Translations under genes and position numbers: made by a program
The notes under the pieces: generated by a model
The model's input: the letters and a program-made list of their open reading frames with translations, nothing else
The model's database searches: none
What the model was told of the DNA's origin: nothing
Part shown: positions 57,004 through 64,000 of the stretch, one piece after another
Numbering within the stretch: the first letter of the stretch is position 1
Layout: every line of letters starts with the position of its first letter
Assembly: GCA_050951845.1 (NCBI GenBank)
Contig: JBMNJV010000001.1
Location: 558,001 to 622,000 of the forward strand
Length of the DNA: 64,000 nt
DNA from: UBA5436 sp050951845
GTDB taxonomy: Bacteria > Bacillota > Clostridia > Saccharofermentanales > DTU023
Direction: 5' to 3'

Positions 57004-58373
57004 TAGAAATCAGAGAATTATCAATCTTTAATAAACAGAAACAAATTTTAGACAAATTGAACTTGACTGTTGAAAAAGGCGAAAGAATCAGTATATTAGG
57101 AAAGTCCGGAGAAGGGAAATCGACCTTGGCTTTTGCTTTGCTTGGTGAAATAAGCGAGGGACTGTTTTTAGAATCCGCAACGATTAAGATCGACGATGAT
57201 TTAGTAATCAAAAACGGCTTGCTTTCAAAAAGCAAGGACTTACAAACCATTCGCAGCAAAATAGGACATCTCGATCAAGATCCTGCAGCAAGCTTGACGC
57301 CGACCATGAAAATTAAGTGCATTCTCAAAGAATTAGCCGTCAATAAGAAAATTTTTGATAAAGAATGTAAAGAAATACTTAAAAAGTTCAATTTGCCGGT
57401 GGATGAAAAGTTTTTAAATAAATATCCCAAAGAACTTTCCGGCGGTCAGAAACGACGCGTTGCCCTGGCCAGAATACTATTAAGAAAGCCGAAACTTCTC
57501 ATTTTAGATGAACCCACATCGGGACTAGATGAAAACACGAGAGAGCAAGTTCTGGAATTACTCAATCTGCTGATCAGTGAATTGCAAGCGACCGTGATAA
57601 CTATTACTCATGATAAGTATGTCGCTGATAGTCTATCCGCTAAGCACTATAAATTAACCAAGGGTAAGCTGGAAGTACTTGAACTTGAGCCAAATAAAGA
57701 AGAGTTATCAGTAAACAACAAATCAAATCCAAGTAAGAATAATATCATATTAGAAGTCAAGAATTTAACAGCTAAGGCTCCGCTTCTTAACAATCCGCCG
57801 ATAAAAGATTTTTCATTTTGTTTATATGAAGGTGAAATCCTGGGGCTGACTGGACAGTCAGGCTCCGGCAAAACAACAGTGATTAAATCCATACTCGGTT
57901 TATGGCCGGCTATCAGCGGAGAAATATTTTTAAAAGGAAAAAGAATAGAAGCATTTTACAAGGACAGATCTAAGCTTGAAAGACAAATGCTTGCCTATGT
58001 TCCCCAAGATCCCAAAACTTCATTTAATCCTGCAGTAAAGATAGGCAGAGCTCTGAAAAGGGTAAAAAAATCGAAATCTGATCTGGATAATATTTTAAGA
58101 AAAGTGGGACTTTCATTAGCTGAAATTGCGGGAAAATTCCCTGATCAATTTTCCGGCGGTCAATTGCAAAGACTGGCTATTGCCAGGGCTCTTATAGGAG
58201 GCTCGGAAATTATCCTGCTCGATGAAGTTACTTCCAGCTTAGATGAAAAAACCAAATATGAGATATGCGATCTGATAATGAACTTAAAAGGTCAAACCCC
58301 AATGATTTTGGTATGTCATGATCATGAGGTGATAAACAGATTATGTGATAGATATGTGGATTTAAAAAATTAA
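57000..58373 (+). CDS. fused double ABC ATPase (DppD-DppF-like)
   Basis: 457 residues holding two ATPase domains that are usually separate proteins. Domain 1 has Walker A GKSGEGKST, signature LSGGQKRRVALARILL and Walker B LLILDEPTSGLD. Domain 2, from about residue 250, has Walker A GQSGSGKTT, signature FSGGQLQRLAIARALI and Walker B IILLDEVTSSLDE with a normal catalytic Glu in the D-E pair. Both lack the C-terminal Cys-rich oligopeptide extension. It overlaps the DppC-like gene by four bases and ends the operon, so one chain energises the importer. Confidence 0.9.
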   Translation: MIEIRELSIFNKQKQILDKLNLTVEKGERISILGKSGEGKSTLAFALLGEISEGLFLESATIKIDDDLVIKNGLLSKSKDLQTIRSKIGHLDQDPAASLTPTMKIKCILKELAVNKKIFDKECKEILKKFNLPVDEKFLNKYPKELSGGQKRRVALARILLRKPKLLILDEPTSGLDENTREQVLELLNLLISELQATVITITHDKYVADSLSAKHYKLTKGKLEVLELEPNKEELSVNNKSNPSKNNIILEVKNLTAKAPLLNNPPIKDFSFCLYEGEILGLTGQSGSGKTTVIKSILGLWPAISGEIFLKGKRIEAFYKDRSKLERQMLAYVPQDPKTSFNPAVKIGRALKRVKKSKSDLDNILRKVGLSLAEIAGKFPDQFSGGQLQRLAIARALIGGSEIILLDEVTSSLDEKTKYEICDLIMNLKGQTPMILVCHDHEVINRLCDRYVDLKN

Positions 58374-58459
58374 TCGAATTAAACCATTAAGCGAACTAAA
58401 CAATACCTGACAGCTTGTATATTATTGGGAAGAACACAGCAATTTTCTTACTACAAAAA

Positions 58460-58488
58460 TTGAAAAGAAAGTTAGCTAATGCTAACAT
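58460..58488 (+). promoter_or_regulatory. promoter with operator site D for the FtsX/LolD-type operon
   Basis: TTGAAA (58460-58465), a 17-base spacer and TAACAT (58483-58488). GTTAGCTAATGCTAAC (58471-58486) is a perfect 6+6 repeat in the same register as sites A and B. This ties the following ATPase-permease operon to the TetR regulon. Confidence 0.8.
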
Positions 58489-58564
58489 TGATATTAAGAA
58501 ATTATATTTTTGTGTGCTGAAAAAAGAATAACTATGATTTTTATATAATAGTCCGGGTGAATAC

Positions 58565-59260
58565 ATGATAAAACTAAATGAAGTTTCTAAAATATATAAA
58601 AGTGGTACAAACGAGATCAAAGCTCTTGACAAGGTATGCTTAACAATTGAAAAAGGTGAATTTGCCATAGTTTTAGGTCCGTCAGGTTCCGGAAAGTCCA
58701 CCATGTTAAATATAATAGGCGGTATGGACACTGTCAGTGAGGGGAAATTGGAGATTGATGGAGAAGATATAACCAAAAAATCCGCAGCTGAAATGGAAAA
58801 TTATCGAAGAGATATGATCGGATTTGTTTTTCAATTCTATAATCTGATTCCGTCTCTTACCGTAAGAGAAAATGTCGATATTGTAACATCTTTAACCAAG
58901 AATCATCTGAATGTAGATGAAATTTTAGATTCAGTCGGGCTGAAAGAAAGAAAATCCTTGTTCCCGTTTAATCTATCGGGTGGAGAACTGCAAAGATTGT
59001 CCATAGCAAGAGCAGTCGTTAAAAAACCGAAAATTCTTTTATGTGATGAACCGACAGGAGCTTTGGACACGCAGACCGGCATAAGAATATTAAGATTACT
59101 GAATGACATTGCCAGAGAAAATGATATCACCTTAATCATAGTCACTCATAACTCCAATTTAAAAGATATTGGCGATATAGTAATCCAATTGAAAGATGGC
59201 AAGGTCGAAAATATAGAGAAAAATACCAGCCCTATAGAAATTGAACAGGTGGAATGGTAA
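58565..59260 (+). CDS. ABC ATPase, LolD/MacB-like
   Basis: 231 residues. Walker A is GPSGSGKST, the Q-loop region is FVFQFYNLIPSLTVRENV, the signature LSGGELQRLSIARAVV, Walker B ILLCDEPTGALD and the switch His in VTHNSN. The FQFYNLIPSLT stretch is typical of ATPases that pair with FtsX-type permeases. It has its own promoter with operator D, and its stop (TAATG) overlaps the likely start of the permease gene. The function is export or mechanotransmission rather than import. Confidence 0.92.
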   Translation: MIKLNEVSKIYKSGTNEIKALDKVCLTIEKGEFAIVLGPSGSGKSTMLNIIGGMDTVSEGKLEIDGEDITKKSAAEMENYRRDMIGFVFQFYNLIPSLTVRENVDIVTSLTKNHLNVDEILDSVGLKERKSLFPFNLSGGELQRLSIARAVVKKPKILLCDEPTGALDTQTGIRILRLLNDIARENDITLIIVTHNSNLKDIGDIVIQLKDGKVENIEKNTSPIEIEQVEW

Positions 59261-61548
59261 TGAAACATCTGTTTATAAAAACCTTTAGAGATGTTAAGAC
59301 TTACTGGACCCAGTTTCTTGGTGTGTTTTTTATGACATTAATCTCCATTGCTATTTATGGCGGGATGGCTGTTGTTTGGCACGGACTGGATGTCTCAGTT
59401 GAAAAATATATGGAAGAAAGCAATCTGGCAAACCAATGGATATATACAATGGGAATATCCGATGAAGATATGGATAAACTTGAAACCGCTGAAGGAATTA
59501 AAGACATTACATATTCAACCAGCATCAGAGGTGAATTAAAGCAAACAAACCAATTTATAGAACTTACTGCATTAAGCAATGATAAGTTTATGAAGCCTTA
59601 CCTGATTAAAGGTCAAAAATATGATGCTGAAAGTACCGGAATTTGGTTGGATAAAAAATATGCAGAAGAAAACAAGCTAAATCCGGGAGATAAATTAAAT
59701 ATAAAATACGAAGAAAACGAAAAAGAATTTGAGATTAAAGGTATTGTTCTCAATATTGAGAAAATGTTTTTTACAGGCTCCAGCCTATTATCCATGCCTG
59801 ACCATAAAAATTTCGGATATGCTTTTATCAGCAAAGAAAGCTTAAATGATTTAGCACCCTTTTACCCCTATACTGAAATAAGAATAGGTCAAGATTTCAA
59901 TTTATCTGAGAGCAAACTTGAGTCTGTTTTCGAGGACAAATATTTATTTTTTGAAAAATTAGAAGATAAGAATTTTTTAGATCGGGTTGAGAAAGAATCT
60001 GATCAAATGATGAAAATGTCTATCTTATTTTCTTTAGTTTTTATTCTCCTATCGGCTTTAACCATGTATTCTTCTATGAGTCGATTAATAACCAATCAAA
60101 GAACGATTATCGGAACCATGAAGGCTTTGGGAGTAAAGGCTCGCAAAATAAAACTCCATTATGGTTTATATGGGCTGATAATCTCAGTAATAGGATCGAT
60201 AGCCGGCTTGCTTTTAGGACCTAAAATAATTCCGCCAATCCTGATTAGAGTAAAAGAGACAACCGTTACTTTGCCCTATTGGAATTTGGTAAATCACAAC
60301 TCCGTATATTTGATAATTACAGTTCTTGTCTTTATCTGCACCTTTGCATCGATAAAAAACACAGGCAAAATTCTCAAGCAAGTTCCGGCAAAAATTTTAA
60401 GAAACACACATAATATGGATCGTGTCGTCAAAAAAGGTTTTTTGGAAAAAATTGATTTCATCTGGTCAAGACTGCCTAATGGTCTAAAGTGGACTATAAG
60501 AGACAACAGTCGAAACAAAGTTAGATTTTTAATGGGAATTATCGGTGTTCTTGGCGGGATGGTCTTATTGATAGCAGGTCTGGGAGTGACTAAATCTATT
60601 AAGAGTTCTAATGACTATATTTATACGGAACAGTCAAAATACGATTATATAAGTGAGATCAAAAGGAGCAGCAATTACGAAGAAGTTTTTCAAGATATAG
60701 ATGGCGATAAAGAATTCAATTTGACACTGCCCGGAACAGCACTTAAAGATGATAAAACAAAAAATGTTGTTATAACAGCAAGTGAAGATAAAGGAATGAT
60801 CCTATATAAGAACCTTAATGATCAAGAAATTAAGCTGGACAACGAAGATGTTCTAATTACTAAAAAATTAGCAGAGCAACTTGGCATAGGGGTTGGTGAC
60901 ATTATAAAGGTCAAAATAAAAGGAATTGGCGAAGATTCTTTAAAAATCACAAGAATTACCGGCAACTTATCGCCACAGGGCATAATTATGACCAAAGATA
61001 AGTACGAAAAGAGTTTTGCAGACTTCATGCCAAACTTATTGTTAAGTAAAGGAAATAGTTTAAATGCAATTGAAGAGAACAAACAGGTGTTATATACCAC
61101 AACCAGAAACCAACAACTACATCAGGCCGACAAATTAGCCGAAAGTGTCGAAGCGATTATGTATATACTGATTTTGGCTTCTGTAGTATTAGTAGTAGTA
61201 ATAATTTACACCCTTTCTAACCTCAATTATATTGAAAGAGAAAGAGAATACGCTACATTAAGAGTTTTAGGTTTCAGAAAAAACGAAATAAGAAGCATAC
61301 TTCTCAACGACTCAACTTTAACAGTGATAATAGGATGGATAGTAGGCATATTCACAGCAGCGAAATTTTTAGATATTTATTTGAAAATAGTGGCATTTGA
61401 CAGTGTTGAATGGGTTTCATATTTAGATAATAAAGCACTGGCTATTGCTACAAGCATCGTGGTCGGAGTTTCACTGTCTGTCGTTTTCTTATTAAGTTCC
61501 AGGATCAGAAAGATTGATTTAGTAGGATCCTTTAAGTCGGTAGAATAA
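59260..61548 (+). CDS. FtsX-like ABC permease
   Basis: About 762 residues from the ATG at 59260, chosen over 59254 for better spacing to AGGTGG and overlap with the previous stop. It has an N-terminal transmembrane helix (about 15-35), an extracytoplasmic domain (about 40-240), three helices (about 250-365), a second internal repeat beginning RFLMGIIGVLGGMVLLIAGLGV with another outer domain, and three C-terminal helices. FtsX-domain cores include SRLITNQRTIIGTMKALGVKAR and EREREYATLRVLGFRKNEIR. Such proteins with LolD-like ATPases expel peptides or sense antimicrobials. It lacks ligand information. Confidence 0.9.
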   Translation: MKHLFIKTFRDVKTYWTQFLGVFFMTLISIAIYGGMAVVWHGLDVSVEKYMEESNLANQWIYTMGISDEDMDKLETAEGIKDITYSTSIRGELKQTNQFIELTALSNDKFMKPYLIKGQKYDAESTGIWLDKKYAEENKLNPGDKLNIKYEENEKEFEIKGIVLNIEKMFFTGSSLLSMPDHKNFGYAFISKESLNDLAPFYPYTEIRIGQDFNLSESKLESVFEDKYLFFEKLEDKNFLDRVEKESDQMMKMSILFSLVFILLSALTMYSSMSRLITNQRTIIGTMKALGVKARKIKLHYGLYGLIISVIGSIAGLLLGPKIIPPILIRVKETTVTLPYWNLVNHNSVYLIITVLVFICTFASIKNTGKILKQVPAKILRNTHNMDRVVKKGFLEKIDFIWSRLPNGLKWTIRDNSRNKVRFLMGIIGVLGGMVLLIAGLGVTKSIKSSNDYIYTEQSKYDYISEIKRSSNYEEVFQDIDGDKEFNLTLPGTALKDDKTKNVVITASEDKGMILYKNLNDQEIKLDNEDVLITKKLAEQLGIGVGDIIKVKIKGIGEDSLKITRITGNLSPQGIIMTKDKYEKSFADFMPNLLLSKGNSLNAIEENKQVLYTTTRNQQLHQADKLAESVEAIMYILILASVVLVVVIIYTLSNLNYIEREREYATLRVLGFRKNEIRSILLNDSTLTVIIGWIVGIFTAAKFLDIYLKIVAFDSVEWVSYLDNKALAIATSIVVGVSLSVVFLLSSRIRKIDLVGSFKSVE

Positions 61549-61639
61549 GGCAGTTTTAGTTTAATCCTGCTCTATAAGGTTTTATTCATCGGTAGATGAT
61601 TTTTAGTTAACAGAACAGCGTAATACAACGGGAGTTTTT

Positions 61640-62584
61640 ATGAAAATCAGCAATAAAATCATTATGAGTTGTTTTCGCTTACTTTCTATTTTTTTTCCTG
61701 ATAAACCGATAGATGAAATCTATGCTCATGCGAAAGCACATAACGCGAGACAGAGTTTCAAACTTCCAAACGATAAGAAGATAGAATACAAAGATGAAAA
61801 AATTCATACAGATATTGGAACTTACCACTGCCTCCGCATGAAAAAGAAATATTCCAGAAAGAATGGACGAATAAAAAAAGAACAAAGACCAAAGCGAGCA
61901 GTACTCTTTATTTGTGGCGGGGGCGGAGTGTACGACTATTGTCAGATGCAACTTGCCTTAGCTAAAAAGCTTTTAAGTCATGTAGACTGTGAAATCTATT
62001 ATCCGTTTTATCCACCTTCAACGAAGCATCCGATTAAAGAAGCATTTCGGATGATTTTTGAAACGTACAGATTAATATTGAACGATTACGATCATAAAAC
62101 AATAGGTGTCTTGGGAGTGTCGTTTGGAGCGACTGCGGCAATGACGATGCTCTCATGGAATAATTATTACAGAGAGAATCTTTCGATGCCGGCGATAATT
62201 GTCGGCTTGTCACCCGGCCATATACCGGCGAACTTAGCTGAAAAAGAAATGCTTGAAGCATACCGAGGCATTGATCCGCTAATTTCCGTAGATATGGTTG
62301 AGGCGTATGGACGCATAAACAAAGGCGGAGAGGAATTGGACGAGTGGCTCATTCATACTGCCAATGGCGATTTTCGAAATGGTGGAAAAATTGTTCTCTT
62401 CTTTGGTGAAAAAGAAAGTTTGGCGTTTGCGGTGCCTCTATATCGGGAATCGTTTGAGAGGGCAGAGGCTGATTACCGGATTCATGTTGAGCCCGGAATG
62501 CCGCATTGCTATGGCGTTATGAGGATAAACAAAGCATCAAGAAAAACATATGACGAAATTGTTGATTTATTAAACGGGCTTTAA
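61640..62584 (+). CDS. alpha/beta-hydrolase fold protein
   Basis: 314 residues. The oxyanion-hole strand LFICGGGGVYDY and the nucleophile elbow GVSFGA (Ser about 161) are clear; likely Asp near the end of the sheet and His in PGMPHCYGV complete a triad. It resembles esterases of the acetyl-hydrolase/lipase group. The N-terminus (MSCFRLLSIFFPDKPID) is hydrophobic but without a clear cleavage site. The ribosome site is modest (CGGGAG). It lies between the TetR-regulated operons and the metal ABC operon and has no shared operator. The substrate is unknown. Confidence 0.82.
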   Translation: MKISNKIIMSCFRLLSIFFPDKPIDEIYAHAKAHNARQSFKLPNDKKIEYKDEKIHTDIGTYHCLRMKKKYSRKNGRIKKEQRPKRAVLFICGGGGVYDYCQMQLALAKKLLSHVDCEIYYPFYPPSTKHPIKEAFRMIFETYRLILNDYDHKTIGVLGVSFGATAAMTMLSWNNYYRENLSMPAIIVGLSPGHIPANLAEKEMLEAYRGIDPLISVDMVEAYGRINKGGEELDEWLIHTANGDFRNGGKIVLFFGEKESLAFAVPLYRESFERAEADYRIHVEPGMPHCYGVMRINKASRKTYDEIVDLLNGL

Positions 62585-62679
62585 CTTTTTATCACCACTC
62601 AAGCATGCGATACTAAATCAGACTTAATCACGTATGACTATATCCTATTCGTACAGTAATTCCTACTTAATAAATGATT

Positions 62680-63513
62680 TTACGCTTCAGCTTTTTCTGC
62701 TACATGATTATTCTTATGTTTTATTTTGCGGAATCTGGCATAGAGAGCGGAAATAATCAAGCCGGTTGTGGCTAACAGAATAATGGCACCGCCCGGTTTT
62801 ATTTCCATATACCAAGACATCGTCAGTCCTATCATCATAAAGCCAAGTCCTAAAGCTACAGACATGATATACATTTGCTTATATGATCTGGCAACAAACA
62901 GAGAACAGGCTACCGGTATGACCAGTAATGAGGATACTAATAAGATGCCGACCGTTTTAGCACTCAGGGCAACCGTAATGGCTGTTAAAAGGGTAAAAAT
63001 ACTGTTGATTGTTCTGACATGGACACCGTCAATGCGAGCTAAGTTCGGGTCGATGGAAATATTGAGCAATCCGCTATAGAAGAAGATACTTGCCATAAGA
63101 ACAAAAAGAAACAATACAGCGGAAACGATAACATCGGACGGTGAAGCGGCAGCAATACTGCCGAAAAGATACGATTCCAAAGAGTTACCGCCCGGCGTAA
63201 AATCAGATAAAATGGAAGCAGCACCAAGCCCGATACTCATGATGACGGCTGTAGCCATATCGCCGTATTGCGGAAAACGTTCACGCAATGTTTCAATTAG
63301 AAAAGCGGAAACGATACAGATAGCTGCCGCGCCTATACTGGGATTAATACCCAATATCAAACCCAAGGCTACACCTGCGAGAGATGTATGAGAAAGAGCG
63401 TCACCCATCATGGAAGTTCTACGATTAACCATGATGATACCGATCAGGGGTATACTCATACCTAGAAACAAACCAACAACTAAGGTTCGTTGCATAAAAG
63501 CAAATTCAAACAT
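62680..63513 (-). CDS. metal ABC permease, ZnuB/MntB-like (ABC-3 family)
   Basis: A 277-residue membrane protein on the minus strand with about eight transmembrane segments. The opening RTLVVGLFLGMSIPLIGIIMVNRRTSMMGDALSHTSLAGVALG is typical of ABC-3 permeases for zinc or manganese. The gene overlaps the upstream ATPase gene by eight bases, showing coupling. It ends in a Lys/His-rich tail (KIKHKNNHVAEKAEA), which may bind metal. The metal cannot be decided between zinc and manganese from this part alone. Confidence 0.92.
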   Translation of the reverse strand: MFEFAFMQRTLVVGLFLGMSIPLIGIIMVNRRTSMMGDALSHTSLAGVALGLILGINPSIGAAAICIVSAFLIETLRERFPQYGDMATAVIMSIGLGAASILSDFTPGGNSLESYLFGSIAAASPSDVIVSAVLFLFVLMASIFFYSGLLNISIDPNLARIDGVHVRTINSIFTLLTAITVALSAKTVGILLVSSLLVIPVACSLFVARSYKQMYIMSVALGLGFMMIGLTMSWYMEIKPGGAIILLATTGLIISALYARFRKIKHKNNHVAEKAEA

Positions 63514-64000
63514 TTTCTAACACTCCGTTTCTAATTTCATATGCCTGATCAATATTGACCATTTGCTCTACCAAATCTTTTTCATGGGTAACTAAAATAT
63601 ATGAAATACCGTCTTCATCTTTTAAGGTATTCAATAATTGTAAGAAGTCTTTCTTGTTTTGTTCGTCAACACCTGCAGTAGGTTCATCCAATATGAGCAA
63701 ATTCGGTTCTGCCAACATAGCTCTGGCAATCATTGTTCTTTGTTGCAGGCCACCTGACAATTCAGTAAAGGGAACCTTACCGTAATCGAGCAAACTAAAT
63801 CGTTTTAACGTTTTTCTCGCTACTTCATAATGCTTTTTCCCGGGCATTTTAATAAAGCCCATCTTTCTGATTTGGCAAGAAGCTAACATCTCAAGTGGAG
63901 TTACCGGAAAGCTGACATTTCTCGTAACGTTCATTTGTGGTACATAACCGACATCGTGCCAATCCTTTTTATCAGTTACATCTTGACCGAAGATATAAAT
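63506..64000 (-). CDS. metal ABC ATPase, ZnuC-like (5' end outside window)
   Basis: The frame is open through the right window edge, so the true start and Walker A lie outside; an internal ATG at 63934 is not the start. Visible parts are the Q-loop VGYVPQMNVTRNVSFPVTPLEML, signature LSGGLQQRTMIARAML, Walker B LLILDEPTAGVDEQNK and switch VTHEKD. The VPQ...FPVT pattern fits ZnuC-type ATPases. It is translated just before the ZnuB-like permease on the minus strand. A Zur or MntR-type regulator and a binding protein would be expected further right. Confidence 0.92.
   Translation of the reverse strand: MYIFGQDVTDKKDWHDVGYVPQMNVTRNVSFPVTPLEMLASCQIRKMGFIKMPGKKHYEVARKTLKRFSLLDYGKVPFTELSGGLQQRTMIARAMLAEPNLLILDEPTAGVDEQNKKDFLQLLNTLKDEDGISYILVTHEKDLVEQMVNIDQAYEIRNGVLENV

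Noticed and set aside
63881..63890. GCTAACAT half-site in the ZnuC-like gene as a fifth TetR operator
   Set aside because: The left half-site is absent and it lies within coding sequence.

Overview
The window reads as chromosomal DNA of a low-GC, anaerobic member of the Bacillota, probably a clostridium of the Oscillospirales type. The reasons are strong AGGAGG-type ribosome sites, frequent TTG starts, Clostridia-like RpoB/RpoC, an FprA-type flavodiiron protein and a giant acyl-CoA dehydratase activase-like protein. I cannot fix the genus from sequence alone. Almost all genes lie on the + strand; the exceptions are one metallo-beta-lactamase gene, one tiny HTH-like gene and the zinc-type ABC operon at the right edge.

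Layout. 1-8.9 kb is a carbohydrate locus: a 5'-truncated rhamnulokinase-like FGGY kinase, a FucA-type aldolase, a ROK regulator, a complete MalEFG/MsmK-type ABC importer and a second, FBA-type class II aldolase. 8.9-9.2 kb holds an IS3-type left-end remnant. 9.2-12 kb has a DUF554 membrane protein, a cytoplasmic alpha-amylase and a glutaredoxin-like protein. 12.2-16.7 kb is the str operon (rpsL-rpsG-fusA-tuf). 16.7-20.4 kb has a 219-bp nested palindrome, FprA, RibB and a tRNA-dihydrouridine synthase. 20.4-24.0 kb is a compact four-gene cassette (fucose-isomerase-fold protein, 138-aa ACP-like protein, SufS-like desulfurase, SufE-like protein) with foreign-looking codon use and its own terminator. 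24.2-29.0 kb has an EF-G-like GTPase, a HAD phosphatase and a membrane-anchored PpiC-type isomerase. 29.4-36.7 kb is rpoB-rpoC. 37.0-41.9 kb is the 1631-aa activase-like protein with an odd repeat tail. 42-45.6 kb has an MBL protein, a truncated Fe-alcohol dehydrogenase and a PhnX-PhnW fusion for 2-aminoethylphosphonate breakdown. 45.97-46.43 kb holds tmRNA and tRNA-Thr(CGT). 46.4-47.9 kb is mostly noncoding and rich in inverted repeats.

48-61.5 kb is the most interesting region. A TetR-family gene is followed by a tightly coupled operon (YbtP/YbtQ-like ABC pair, MATE exporter, Dpp/Nik-type binding protein, two permeases and a fused double ATPase). A second operon (LolD-like ATPase plus FtsX-like permease) follows. 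Four copies of a 16-bp inverted repeat, GTTAGC-N4-GCTAAC, link these parts. Three of them sit exactly between a -35 and a TAACAT -10 with a 17-bp spacer, so a single TetR repressor probably controls the whole set. I infer that the cluster handles a metallophore-, peptide- or nickel-like compound; a ZnuBC-type metal importer lies a little further right. One of the four sites drives no gene directly. It precedes a nine-codon ORF and a terminator-like hairpin upstream of tetR, which resembles an attenuated leader.
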